A stretch of DNA of 64,000 nt from Candidatus Flexifilum breve (GTDB taxonomy: Bacteria; Chloroflexota; Anaerolineae; Aggregatilineales; Phototrophicaceae). Location: assembly GCA_016717205.1 (NCBI GenBank), contig JADKGC010000006.1, forward strand, positions 186,001 through 250,000, written 5' to 3'. Numbering within the stretch: the first letter of the stretch is position 1; each line of letters begins with the position of its first letter. Below, one piece after another: positions 7,318 through 15,779 of the stretch. Both the position numbers and the translations under genes were made by a program. Below the pieces are notes generated by a model. The model was not told where the DNA came from. It did no database searches and worked only from the letters and a program-made list of their open reading frames with translations.

Positions 7318-8967
7318 CTAGCCGAGGCGCGGGACGATCACGCTCTCGTACCACGGGCGATACGTGTTCTCGTAGAAATCCGGGAACTTCGACTGCCAAT
7401 AGGCGGCGTTCGCGTCATAGTAGGCCTGTGCCGATGCGATGAACTGATCATCGGGGATGGCCGAGCTGAAAGCGTTCGCCTGCGTGTTGCGGATATCCTG
7501 CGCGGTCTGCAGGGTCGCCAGCACATCAAGGTCGCCGGGTTCGTCGCGGAACAGCGAGGTCGCGTCGCTCCACGCGCTTTCGGTCGGGCCGAGGTCGAGT
7601 TCCGGCGGGAAGAACTGGCCGCGCATTGGGTAGCCGTCGGCGGTGGTCGTCGTGTAGTTGACCAGATCGAGATATTCCTGACCCCACGCATCAACCGGCG
7701 TGCCTTCGACGCCTTCGACAGCCTGATTCGCGCGCACGAACGGATACGGCGAGAACACACGCTGCAAGTTGCCCGACTGCTCAAAGGCGAGGCGGCGCTG
7801 GAGGTCGAAGCCCGCGCCGAGGTTCATGTGCGCGTACAGGCTGACGGCGGCACTCTTGGTCGCGTCGTTAGCGTCTGGGTTGACCGAAATCACGCTCACG
7901 CCGGGGCGGCCTTCGGGGCTGTAGTGGCCGTTGTTGCCGCGCGGATGGGGGATCGCGCCGACTACTTCGCTCACCGGACGTTCGACGGAAGCGGCCAGCG
8001 CACCGGGGCCAATGTCCGCGGTATCGGTGAAGTATTGCAGCGGGACGGTGACAATTGCCATCGTGCCGTTGAAGAACTGCCCGAGCAGATCCCAGTCGCC
8101 ATAGTTCGAGCCGAGCGACTTGTCCTGATGGATCATCCGGCGGTAGCGTTCGACGGCGGCGACCATTTCGGGATAGCTGGTGTAGTCAAAGCGCCAATTC
8201 CAGCCTTCGGCGGGCGTGGGCAGGTAGTTGAACAGATTCGCCTTGCCGAAGCCTTCCGACGCCAGCATCCATTCGACACCCCACCACTGCGTCCCCATGC
8301 CGAGGCGTGAGTCGGTGGTGAGCGCCAGCGCTTTTTCGGCGATTTCGTCCCACGTCGAGTCGAGAGTGAGCGGTTCAACGCCCGCTTCTTCGAAGATGTC
8401 GCGGCGGAAGAAGATGCCGTTGCCGGGGGTGACGCCTTCGGGCAGACCAAACTTGGCCTCGCCCACCTTGTATTCGACCGAACCGGCGCGCACGGCGTCG
8501 GAGAACTGCGCTTCGAGGTCGAATTCGGCGAATTGATCGGAGAGATCCGCCAGTAAGCCCTGATTAAAGACCACGTGCTTGCCTTCAATCGTCCACACGG
8601 CGAGCACGCCGGGGTGGAAGTAGGTCGGCGCGGTGCCACCGGTGATCAGCGTGCGCAGTTGGTCGGTGCTCCAAATCGGCGCTTCGACCGATTCCAGACG
8701 CACATTGGGGTTTTGTTCGAGCCAGGCTTGTTCGGCTTGCTGCTGCGCGGTGTATCCGCCATCAGGCGCGGTTTCCGGCGGGGGTGTCCACGGCCAGCCA
8801 GCGAGCTGGAGGACGACATCGGCATTTTGGGCGCGGCGGGTGGTTGAAGGCGCGGCGGAGAGCGGAAGCCCACTGGCGAAGGCGGCGACACCGGCGCCGC
8901 TGAGGGCGAGTGTCTTGAGGAAATCACGGCGGCTGAGGCCACTCTTGGAGGAGGGAGTCTGGGTCAT
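7318..8967 (-). CDS. Sugar ABC transporter substrate-binding protein with Tat signal
   Basis: A 549-residue extracellular solute-binding protein of the family-1 type. The N-terminus has a twin-arginine signal, SRRDFLKTLALSGAGVAAFA, so it should be exported folded. The open frame extends 39 codons further upstream, but the ATG at 8967 has a ribosome site (AAAGGA) and places the Tat motif properly. The mature part shows binding-protein features such as ITGGTAPTYFHPGVLAVW and a C-terminal NAFSSAIPDDQF segment. At nearly 550 residues it is larger than MalE-type proteins, which hints at an oligosaccharide ligand. It heads the import operon and diverges from the GH1 gene over a 206-base region. Confidence 0.92.
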   Translation of the reverse strand: MTQTPSSKSGLSRRDFLKTLALSGAGVAAFASGLPLSAAPSTTRRAQNADVVLQLAGWPWTPPPETAPDGGYTAQQQAEQAWLEQNPNVRLESVEAPIWSTDQLRTLITGGTAPTYFHPGVLAVWTIEGKHVVFNQGLLADLSDQFAEFDLEAQFSDAVRAGSVEYKVGEAKFGLPEGVTPGNGIFFRRDIFEEAGVEPLTLDSTWDEIAEKALALTTDSRLGMGTQWWGVEWMLASEGFGKANLFNYLPTPAEGWNWRFDYTSYPEMVAAVERYRRMIHQDKSLGSNYGDWDLLGQFFNGTMAIVTVPLQYFTDTADIGPGALAASVERPVSEVVGAIPHPRGNNGHYSPEGRPGVSVISVNPDANDATKSAAVSLYAHMNLGAGFDLQRRLAFEQSGNLQRVFSPYPFVRANQAVEGVEGTPVDAWGQEYLDLVNYTTTTADGYPMRGQFFPPELDLGPTESAWSDATSLFRDEPGDLDVLATLQTAQDIRNTQANAFSSAIPDDQFIASAQAYYDANAAYWQSKFPDFYENTYRPWYESVIVPRLG

Positions 8968-9091
8968 GAAAAATCCTTTATGAATATGCAACCACTTCAA
9001 TTTTGCTTGCGTCGAGGCTTCTGCCAGCCAGGACACGAAGTCCGAGACGGTCGTATTTCCCGTAATTCTCCTTTCAGATTGCACTTGTCGA

Positions 9092-9118
9092 CCTTTATTT
9101 TACGACATAAAATAAGGT
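9092..9118. promoter_or_regulatory. Palindrome in the divergent promoter region of the importer and GH1 genes
   Basis: Arms ttatttta and taaaataa (9095-9102 and 9108-9115) are perfect inverted repeats separated by cgaca. Flanking acct and aggt extend the symmetry with one base out of register. The site is the most AT-rich part of the 206-base divergent region and lies 57 bases before the GH1 start, so it could be an operator for a sugar-responsive repressor; the arms also resemble -10 elements for both directions. No regulator gene is adjacent. Confidence 0.45.
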
Positions 9119-9173
9119 GTGTCAAATCAAAACACCGGCTTGTCCTCAGGTGTTTTTTGGGAGTCCAAACCTT

Positions 9174-10526
9174 ATGCATTTTCCGGAAAAGTTTGTGTGG
9201 GGCGCGGCCGCCGCGTCCTATCAGGTTGAAGGTGGTTTTAACGCCGATGGCCGCGGTCTGTCGGTGTGGGATATGTTCGCGCATCGCCCGGGCAGCGTCC
9301 ACAACGGCGATACCGGCGACGTCGCGACCGATCACTATCACCGCTACAAAGAAGATGTCGGTCTCATGCGCGACATTGGCCTTCAGGCGTATCGCCTGTC
9401 GCTGTCGTGGTCGCGCATCCTGCCCGACGGCGTCGGCTATCTCAATGAGCCGGGCCTGGAATTCTACGACCGGCTAATCGACGAACTGCTGGCGAATAAC
9501 ATTCAGCCGTACGTCACGCTGTATCACTGGGATTTCCCGCTGCAGCTCTACTATCGTGGCGGCTGGCTCAACCGTGATTCGTCGGACTGGTTCGCGGAAT
9601 ATGCGCAGATCGTCGTGCGCGCGCTCGGAGACCGGGTGCGCTTCTGGATGACGATGAACGAGCCGTCGGTGTTCACCGTATTGGGTCATCTGAGCGGTAT
9701 CCACGCCCCCGGTGATCGGCTCGGCGCGGCGGAAGGCTTCCGCATTGCGCACCATGTGTTGATGGCGCATGGCAAGGCGTCGCAGGTCATTCGCGCGCTG
9801 CGTCCCGACGCGCAGATCAGCATGGCGGGTAACGGCACGGTTGGGATTCCGGCGACAAGGAGCGAGGCTGACATCGCCGCCGCGCGCAAGCACATGTTCG
9901 ACACGACCGAGCCGAGCCTGTGGAATCTCAACTGGTGGAGCGACCCGGCGATGTTCGGGCACTACCCGGCAGAAGGCTTGAAAGCGGTCGAGTCCATGAT
10001 GCCCGCGGGCTTCGAGAAAGACATGGAAATTATCCATCAGCCGTATGACTACTTCGGCCTGAACTGCTACTGGGGCGATGAAGTGAGCGCTGGTGCGGAC
10101 GGCAAGGTCGAGTTTGTGCCCAAATACAGCGGCCACCCGATCACGGCGTTCCACTGGCCGGTCACGCCGGACGCGCTCTACTGGGGACCGAAGTTCCTGT
10201 ACGAACGCTACAAACTGCCTGTGCTGATCACCGAAAACGGGCTGTCCAATTCGGACTGGGTGAGCCTCGACGGTAAAGTCCACGACCCGCAGCGTATCGA
10301 CCATATGTCACGCTATCTGGGTGCGTTCAGCCGCGCGTATCAGGATGGGGTGCAAGTCGCCGGGTATCTGCACTGGTCGATCATGGACAACTTCGAGTGG
10401 GCGGAAGGCATGAAGCACCGTTTCGGCCTGATCCACGTCGATTACCGCGACGGGAAGCGTACGCTCAAGGATTCGGCGCACTGGTACAAAGAGGTGATTC
10501 GTTCAAACGGTGAAAGTCTGGCGTAA
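9174..10526 (+). CDS. GH1 beta-glucosidase
   Basis: A 450-residue retaining beta-glycosidase of family GH1. It starts with the canonical MHFPEKFVWGAAAASYQVEG; the acid/base is E163 in MTMNEPSVF and the nucleophile E354 in VLITENGLS. The C-terminal YLHWSIMDNFEWAEG segment, which shapes the aglycone side, is also typical. No signal peptide is visible, so the enzyme is cytoplasmic and would hydrolyse imported beta-glucosides. The chosen ATG follows a GGGAG site; 19 extra upstream codons in frame lack family similarity. It is divergent from the ABC import operon, which supports shared control. Confidence 0.97.
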   Translation: MHFPEKFVWGAAAASYQVEGGFNADGRGLSVWDMFAHRPGSVHNGDTGDVATDHYHRYKEDVGLMRDIGLQAYRLSLSWSRILPDGVGYLNEPGLEFYDRLIDELLANNIQPYVTLYHWDFPLQLYYRGGWLNRDSSDWFAEYAQIVVRALGDRVRFWMTMNEPSVFTVLGHLSGIHAPGDRLGAAEGFRIAHHVLMAHGKASQVIRALRPDAQISMAGNGTVGIPATRSEADIAAARKHMFDTTEPSLWNLNWWSDPAMFGHYPAEGLKAVESMMPAGFEKDMEIIHQPYDYFGLNCYWGDEVSAGADGKVEFVPKYSGHPITAFHWPVTPDALYWGPKFLYERYKLPVLITENGLSNSDWVSLDGKVHDPQRIDHMSRYLGAFSRAYQDGVQVAGYLHWSIMDNFEWAEGMKHRFGLIHVDYRDGKRTLKDSAHWYKEVIRSNGESLA

Positions 10527-10548
10527 GGGTACGCTGGTCATTGAATAT

Positions 10549-10576
10549 GTAGGGGCGCACGGCCGTGCGCCCCTAC
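10549..10576. repeat. 28-bp perfect palindrome (family A, half-site gtaggggcgcacgg)
   Basis: A perfect inverted repeat with half-site gtaggggcgcacgg begins 22 bases after the GH1 stop. Near copies with the same gtaggggc...gcccctac ends lie at 10637, 13968 and 25588. The position after stop codons suggests it doubles as a transcription end or mRNA-stabilising hairpin. Confidence 0.8.
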
Positions 10577-10636
10577 GATTCCATCTGCGAACCTCAACAT
10601 GATTGTAAATTGGGAAATCATCCTGAGTTGGTAGGT

Positions 10637-10705
10637 GTAGGGGCAAGGCACGCCTTGCCCCTACTGCTCTAGCCTCACCTCTAGAAGGCGAGGGGAGGGA
10701 GAAGC
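10637..10705. repeat. Family A palindrome (half-site gtaggggcaaggc) plus a family B fragment
   Basis: Bases 10637-10664 form a 13-bp inverted repeat around a two-base centre, with the same gtagggg ends as the 10549 element. It is followed to about 10705 by agcctcacctc and gaggggaggg, which resemble the C-rich/G-rich family B elements. Both lie between the convergent GH1 and binding-module genes, where a bidirectional terminator is expected. Confidence 0.65.
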
Positions 10706-10706
10706 G

Positions 10707-12263
10707 CTATTCCGCTGCCGCCGGGACGAAGATCACGTCGTCGACGTAGTACGTGCCCGCCCAGTACATCGAGAATTCGATCTTGTCGACCTGCGTGAGA
10801 TCGAGGTTGCTATACAGGTCGAGGTTGATGCACATCTGTACCCACTCGTCGGTGACCGTCTTGGGATTGTCGCCCGCGCCGACGTGATCCGTCCACGCTT
10901 CCTGATCGATCAGGCGAGCATCGAAGATGCGCACGCCGACGCTGTTATCGGCGAGACCGTTGTTGTTGGTGGTCGTGTCCATGAAGTAGAAGCAGATTTT
11001 CTCGTAGCCGCTGGCATCAAACGGACGCGGTTCGGGGTACGCGCCGAACGAGTGCCATTCACCTTCGCTGCTGGTTGCCATCAGCGAGCTTGCGCCACTG
11101 TGGAAAATCTCGGTCGAGAGGCTGGTTTCCGCCTGATAGTGCGCGTAGTAGGTATCTTCCGCCTCGAAGCCCTGCACGAGATCACCTTCGGCTGGCTTGG
11201 GAACCCACTTGCCGAACGCCACATCGTCGACGTAGTACGTGCCCGCCCAGTAGACCGAGAACTGAATCTTGTCGACCTGCGTCAGATCGATGTTCTGGTA
11301 CAGGTCGAGGTTGATGCACATCTGCACCCATTCGTTGGTGACCGTCTTGGGGTTGTCGCCCGCGCCGACGTGATCTGTCCACGCTTCCTGATCGATCAGG
11401 TTGGTGTCGAACAGGCGCACGCCGATGCTGTTATCGGCGAGACCGTTGTTGTTGGCGGTCGTGTCGTAGACCGAGAAGCAAATCACATCGTAGCCGCTGG
11501 CATCGAACGGACGCGGTTCGGGGTAGGTGCCGAACGCGTGCCATTCGCCCGCCGGGCTGGTCATCATGAGCGAACTGCTGCCGCTGTTGACCACGTCGGT
11601 CGACAGGGCGAGTTCTTCCGCCTGATAGTTCTCGTAGAACGGTTCACCCGCTTCAAAGCCCTGCACTGTAGTGAGCTGAAGCATCATGTCTTCGAGATTG
11701 ATCGGTTCTTCAGTCGCTTCCGGTGTCGCGGCAGGATCATCCGTCGCCGCCTGCGCGATCAGGTTGTCGAACTGGTATGTGCCCGCCGCGAACATCGCGA
11801 ATTCGACGTGTTCCAGTGTGGTTAGGTCGATGTCAGTGAACGCGCTCAGGTTCAAGCACATGGTCACCCATTCGCCGGTCGCCGTCTTGGGGTTCACGCC
11901 GACACCTTCGTGATCCGTCCATTTTTCCTGATTCGCGCCCGAAGCATCGAACAGCTTCACGCCGACGGTGCTGCCCGCCGCCGTCGAATCGTTGATGTCG
12001 AAGCAGAATTCGCCGTAGCTGCTGACATCCACGGGCGCGCCGCTGAAGACCACGCCAATCGTGTGCCATTCGCCTTCGGTACTGACTTCAGAGAGAACAC
12101 CAGCTTCGATGCTGCCCTCGACCTGATAGACTTCGATGATTTCGGCGTCGCCTTCAAAATCCTGCAGCACGAGCGGTTCGTCCTGCGCCAGAACGAGCGT
12201 TCCCATCAGGCTGATCAGCAGAAGCAGAGCAGCCAACCCCCAAAACCGAACATTTTTCGACAT
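10707..12263 (-). CDS. Secreted protein with three tandem beta-sandwich (CBM-like) repeats
   Basis: A 518-residue exported protein with signal peptide LAALLLLISLMGTLVLAQ ending near residue 26. The rest is three copies of a domain of about 150 residues (roughly 28-170, 205-350 and 363-515), each with EGEW- or AGEW-type, FDASGY-type, EAWTDHVGAGDNPKTVT- and AGTYYVDD-type segments. Copies 2 and 3 are almost identical, also at DNA level with a 486-base period, so that duplication is recent; copy 1 is diverged. A threonine/glutamate/proline linker (about 172-187) separates copies 1 and 2. The fold resembles galactose-binding-like carbohydrate modules, and no catalytic motif is seen. The gene is 40 bases after the secreted GH30 gene on the same strand, so it probably binds glycans for that enzyme. 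The exact CBM family is unassigned. Confidence 0.75.
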   Translation of the reverse strand: MSKNVRFWGLAALLLLISLMGTLVLAQDEPLVLQDFEGDAEIIEVYQVEGSIEAGVLSEVSTEGEWHTIGVVFSGAPVDVSSYGEFCFDINDSTAAGSTVGVKLFDASGANQEKWTDHEGVGVNPKTATGEWVTMCLNLSAFTDIDLTTLEHVEFAMFAAGTYQFDNLIAQAATDDPAATPEATEEPINLEDMMLQLTTVQGFEAGEPFYENYQAEELALSTDVVNSGSSSLMMTSPAGEWHAFGTYPEPRPFDASGYDVICFSVYDTTANNNGLADNSIGVRLFDTNLIDQEAWTDHVGAGDNPKTVTNEWVQMCINLDLYQNIDLTQVDKIQFSVYWAGTYYVDDVAFGKWVPKPAEGDLVQGFEAEDTYYAHYQAETSLSTEIFHSGASSLMATSSEGEWHSFGAYPEPRPFDASGYEKICFYFMDTTTNNNGLADNSVGVRIFDARLIDQEAWTDHVGAGDNPKTVTDEWVQMCINLDLYSNLDLTQVDKIEFSMYWAGTYYVDDVIFVPAAAE

Positions 12264-12302
12264 GCCATAACCTTTCGTATACCAGAGAAAACCACTCTAA
12301 AC

Positions 12303-13754
12303 CTAGCTGGCGCTCGTCCCTGCCCAGGTGAACGTGACCAGCGCCCCAGCGGGGAGCAGATACTCAAACTGCTGTCCCTGCCATGTGACCGTGATGGGAG
12401 CATCGATGACCGAATGGGCGATGAGCACCAGACTGCCATCGGGATTGAGGAACGCGACGTTTTCCGCCACGCCCATGCGGAATTCGGTCGAGTCAATGCG
12501 GTACGCGCCGGGATCGACAAACCGGCTGACATGACCGAGGACATAATATTCTTCGTTGTAAGTGACGTCACCGCTCACGCTGTCGACGGTCACCACGCCG
12601 CGGCAGTCGCCACAGCCGCCATTTTGCGGGCCAGCGTCCTGATCGAGCACCAGATTCCACAGCATGACGCTGTTGCCCCAGTTGCGGAAGTTGCCGATGA
12701 CGAGGTTGCGCATGTTCCAGCTGAGGTTGTCACCGAAGTTGGTCGCCCAATCGCCACCCGAACATTCGGTAAACCAGATGCCTTTGTCGGGATGCGCGGC
12801 GTGCACTGTCGACTGTACGGAGACGTTCCCGCCGTAGCAGTGGAACGCGATGCCATCGACATAAGCCGCCGCCGCCGGGTCGGCGAGGACGGTCAGCGGA
12901 TAGTCCGCCAGATCCCAGTTGTGATCGAAGATGATGAGCTGCGTGTCGAGGTCAGCAGCTTCCAGCGCCGGGCCGAGGTGGTCGCGCACGAAGGTCTGCT
13001 GCGCTTCCGCGGCCATGCCCATCGTCGGGTAGTTGCCCGTTTGATAGAGCGGTTCATTCTGCGGCGTCAGGGCGTCGATGGCGACGCCGTGCTCGACATA
13101 CGCCTGAATCCAGCGCACAAGATAGTCCGCGAAGGCTTGATAGTATTCCGGCAGCAGCGCGCCGCCTTTCAATGTGCCGCCTTGTTTCATCCAGCCGGGC
13201 GCGCTCCACGGCGATCCCATGAAGCGGAGCTGCGGATTGAGCGCCTGTGCCTGCAAGAGTGCCGGGATGATGTAGGCTTCGTCATAGTTGATCGAGAACT
13301 GGTCGAGGTTCGGGTCGGTTTCGCCCGGTGGCAGATCATTGTAGCTGATATTGTGCAGCGAGAAATCCGACGCGCCGATGGGGATGCGCACGTAGCTCAA
13401 GCCGATGCCTGCGCCTTCACGCGTGAAAAGGTCGCGCATGACTTGTTCGCGCTGGCGGCTGCTCATGGTGTGCATGATGTTCCACGCCGATGAATCGGTC
13501 ATGGCCGCGCCGAAACCTTCCATCTGCTGGTAGCGGGTGTCGCTATCGATGGCGATTACCCGCGTGCCCTCAACTGGGTCAGTTTGGGGGACAAAGGTTA
13601 CATCGGCTTGTTGTTGGAGGAGTTGACTGCGATCCGGCATGGTCAGCCACACGCTGACGGGAGTCGATTGAGCGGCATTCTGCATAAGCGACCTGTTGGG
13701 GTTGGCAAAACACAGGAGGAGTACGCTGGCAATCAGCGCGAAAAATCGTCGCAT
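12303..13754 (-). CDS. Secreted GH30 family glycosidase (glucosylceramidase-like)
   Basis: A 483-residue GH30 enzyme with a cleavable or anchoring N-terminal segment, RRFFALIASVLLLCFA. Motifs include YQQMEGFGAAMTDSSAW, LSYVRIPIGASDFS and MGSPWSAPGWMK. The acid/base is E234 in LTPQNEP and the nucleophile E330 in WFTECSGG. A C-terminal beta domain follows from about residue 400. GH30 members cleave beta-1,6- or beta-1,3-glucosyl links, glucosylceramide or xylan; subfamily GH30_1 or GH30_3 fits best here. The frame is open 20 codons further upstream to a GTG, but the ATG at 13754 sits directly at the signal peptide. It is followed by the secreted binding-module protein in the same operon. Confidence 0.93.
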   Translation of the reverse strand: MRRFFALIASVLLLCFANPNRSLMQNAAQSTPVSVWLTMPDRSQLLQQQADVTFVPQTDPVEGTRVIAIDSDTRYQQMEGFGAAMTDSSAWNIMHTMSSRQREQVMRDLFTREGAGIGLSYVRIPIGASDFSLHNISYNDLPPGETDPNLDQFSINYDEAYIIPALLQAQALNPQLRFMGSPWSAPGWMKQGGTLKGGALLPEYYQAFADYLVRWIQAYVEHGVAIDALTPQNEPLYQTGNYPTMGMAAEAQQTFVRDHLGPALEAADLDTQLIIFDHNWDLADYPLTVLADPAAAAYVDGIAFHCYGGNVSVQSTVHAAHPDKGIWFTECSGGDWATNFGDNLSWNMRNLVIGNFRNWGNSVMLWNLVLDQDAGPQNGGCGDCRGVVTVDSVSGDVTYNEEYYVLGHVSRFVDPGAYRIDSTEFRMGVAENVAFLNPDGSLVLIAHSVIDAPITVTWQGQQFEYLLPAGALVTFTWAGTSAS

Positions 13755-14069
13755 AGTGGCACTATTTCGGGTTACTTTCAAGCAATACTTATTTTTAGTC
13801 TCGTTTAAACCCACTGTACGCTAAGTAAAGCCCTTCTGTCAAGTAGAAGGGGAGGGAACTGTGCAGTTCAAACGAATTGGGGACGTGGAATTAGGACTTC
13901 GGCGCTGCTGTGAGGAGAACACAGGCAGGTGACCAACGTCAGTACTGAAAGAAACCCGCGAACGGAAGTAGGGGCGCACCTGTGTGTGCGCCCGAGGATG
14001 GGCAGACACATAGGTCTGCCCCTACACGAGAACATTTGGCCACCCGTTTAATGCGGTCGCCTTTCGTTA
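13755..14069. other. Intergenic region upstream of the GH30 gene, with a small hairpin and a family A repeat
   Basis: No gene is seen here. It should contain the promoter of the GH30/binding-module operon and the end of the hydrolase transcript. A 7-bp hairpin (cccttct / agaaggg) lies at 13831-13851 and a repeat at 13968-14025; the rest shows nothing I recognise. Confidence 0.5.
13968..14025. repeat. Composite family A palindrome
   Basis: Outer ends gtaggggc and gcccctac are as in the 28-bp copies, but the centre holds two imperfect inner hairpins, one around gcgcacctgtgtgtgcgc and one around gggcagacacataggtctgc. It looks like two elements fused or a nested expansion of one. Confidence 0.65.
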
Positions 14070-14942
14070 TCAGCGTCGGACACCGACCTGTAGCGACTCT
14101 AGCCACTGGAGGATGGCGTCGCCGTAGTCAGTCGTGGCTTCCAGCGCCAGCCAATGACTATTGTTACTGAAATGCTTGACCTGCGCCTTGCCCCAGCGGT
14201 CACCGAAGGTCGGCGCGATGAACGGATCCTTATCGCCCCAGAGCACGAGCGCGGGTTTGGTTTGCAGCAGCGCGAGCAGTTTATCATCCCACCCGGCGAA
14301 ATCCTGCGCGTTCCGTTCACGGTAGTAGCGCAGAATCGCCTTGCGCACACGCGGTGACCCGAAACCGGGCGCAAACGATTCGTCGATGTACCACTGCGGC
14401 AGGGCGGGTGCAAACTGCTTGAGCGACCGGTCAAGCATGGCTTTGGGTGTGGCGATCAGCAGTTCGCCGAGCAGCGGCACGCGATACAGCTTGGCGAATG
14501 AGTGCCAGTCGTATTCGCGGAAAAAGTTGGTGTTCGAGATGACCATGCCGCGCACCAAGTCCGGGTACTTGACCGCGAACGCTGAGCCATAGTGCCCGCC
14601 GAAATCGGTCACGACAAGCGTAACGGGTTCGGTGACGTTCAACGCGCCGAGCAGCGCGCGGATGAAATCTGCCTCATTGTCGAGGGTGAGTGGGAAGTTA
14701 GCGGGCAGTGTCGAATTGCCAAAGCCGGGGAGGTCAGGCGCGATGAACCGCGCATTTAAGCTGCGGCTCAGGTGCTCGATCAACGGCAGCCACATGGCGT
14801 GGTTGTCCGGCGATCCGTGCAGGAAGAGCAGCGGCGCACCTTGTCCCTGTTCGTACACGGTGATGTTGGCGCCCTTGATCATGAGTTCGTGTTTCGTCGC
14901 TGCACCCGTTGGCGCAGATTGTTTGACGGCTGGCTGTTGCAT
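14070..14942 (-). CDS. Alpha/beta hydrolase, haloalkane dehalogenase/epoxide hydrolase-like
   Basis: A 290-residue alpha/beta hydrolase. The oxyanion motif is HGSPDNHAMW, matching the HGxP...W pattern of epoxide hydrolases and haloalkane dehalogenases. The nucleophile elbow is VVTDFGGHYG, with Asp113 rather than Ser, again as in those families. The catalytic base is probably the His in FSNNSHWLALE near the C-terminus. No signal peptide is visible. An AGAAGGGG ribosome site supports the ATG at 14942 over the 32-codon extension upstream. It diverges from a TetR gene 90 bases away, so it is probably that repressor's target. The substrate is unknown. Confidence 0.88.
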   Translation of the reverse strand: MQQPAVKQSAPTGAATKHELMIKGANITVYEQGQGAPLLFLHGSPDNHAMWLPLIEHLSRSLNARFIAPDLPGFGNSTLPANFPLTLDNEADFIRALLGALNVTEPVTLVVTDFGGHYGSAFAVKYPDLVRGMVISNTNFFREYDWHSFAKLYRVPLLGELLIATPKAMLDRSLKQFAPALPQWYIDESFAPGFGSPRVRKAILRYYRERNAQDFAGWDDKLLALLQTKPALVLWGDKDPFIAPTFGDRWGKAQVKHFSNNSHWLALEATTDYGDAILQWLESLQVGVRR

Positions 14943-14966
14943 GGGAGTTCCCCTTCTGTTAAAATG

Positions 14967-14980
14967 CGAATGTGAATTCG
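14967..14980. promoter_or_regulatory. Possible TetR operator (cgaat-gtga-attcg)
   Basis: A short inverted repeat with 5-bp arms around gtga sits in the 90-base gap between the divergent hydrolase and TetR genes, 24 bases from the hydrolase start. The location is right for autoregulatory TetR control, but arms this short can arise by chance. Confidence 0.3.
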
Positions 14981-15032
14981 GATTTGTATTTGCAATTGTA
15001 GGATAAAATGGCAGGATGTCAATGGGGGTAAC

Positions 15033-15650
15033 ATGCACAGCGACTCACTGCGAGCCCAACCCAAGCAAAAACGTGGTCAACGGCGGGTAGATGCCATCCT
15101 CAACGCCGCATCGGAACGCTTCGCGGAAGTGGGCTACGAAAATGCCACCATCATCGAAATCGCCGCGCGCGCCGATACCTCAGTCGGTTCGCTCTATCAG
15201 TTTTTCGCCAACAAAGAGGCGATTCTCAAGGCGCTGGTTGAGCGCTACGTAGAACGTGCCAGCGTTGTGTTTGCGGGAATGGAAGTCGAAGCGTTTCCGG
15301 AGATGACGCTCGAACAGAGCATCAAGGCGATTCTCGTGCCACTCAAAGCGTTCATCCGCGATAACCGCGACTTTCAGGTGATCTTTTCCAGCCCAACCGG
15401 ATCAACCTACGTCGACGAGACGATTCGCAGCATGGATGAGGCGTTTCTGGCGCGTACGGGGGCATCCCTGTTGCGGGCGCGACCGAACATGCGCGCGGAA
15501 GATCTGCGCAAGTACAGTCTCGTGTGCATGGTGATCATGAAGGGGCTGTTGGGGCTGGCGCACCATTCGAGCGAACTGACGCTCGACGAGGTGTTCGAGG
15601 AATTGGAAGCCGTGTATCTGCGCTACCTCACACCACTGATGGGGGGGTAG
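15033..15650 (+). CDS. TetR/AcrR family transcriptional regulator
   Basis: A 205-residue TetR-type regulator. The N-terminal helix-turn-helix covers about residues 15-60, with ILNAASERFAEVGYENATI, IAARADTSVGSLYQFFANKE and AILKALVERY, which is the family pattern. The C-terminal ligand domain is unassigned. Its start lies 90 bases from the divergent alpha/beta hydrolase gene, which implies control of that gene and of itself by a small hydrophobic ligand. Confidence 0.93.
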   Translation: MHSDSLRAQPKQKRGQRRVDAILNAASERFAEVGYENATIIEIAARADTSVGSLYQFFANKEAILKALVERYVERASVVFAGMEVEAFPEMTLEQSIKAILVPLKAFIRDNRDFQVIFSSPTGSTYVDETIRSMDEAFLARTGASLLRARPNMRAEDLRKYSLVCMVIMKGLLGLAHHSSELTLDEVFEELEAVYLRYLTPLMGG

Positions 15651-15654
15651 GGCA

Positions 15655-15777
15655 ACCTCACCCCGTTTCGCTGCGCACAACTGCCCCTCGCCCTTTGGAG
15701 AGGGGCAGAATGCACACTTGATGTCCCTCTCCCCACGGAGAGAGACGGCTTGCGCAGCAAGCAGGGTGAGGTGAGGC
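15655..15777. repeat. Intergenic family B repeat (cctcacccc / ggggtgagg type) with two hairpins
   Basis: The block between the convergent TetR and YeeE-rhodanese genes has outer arms cctcaccccg and gggtgaggtg, and two inner hairpins, gcccctcgccctttggagag and ccctctccccacggagagag. Its left part (ctcaccccgtttcgctgcgc then aactgcccct) recurs inverted at 52.4 kb, showing a dispersed element rather than chance GC richness. Confidence 0.7.
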
Positions 15778-15779
15778 TT

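Noticed and set aside
11910..13493. 527-codon plus-strand frame opposite the binding-module and GH30 genes
   Set aside because: Shadow of two genes with clear domains and catalytic residues.
10549..14025. CRISPR array from the clustered palindromic repeats
   Set aside because: Copies are irregularly spaced, are perfect palindromes without uniform spacers, and there are no cas genes.
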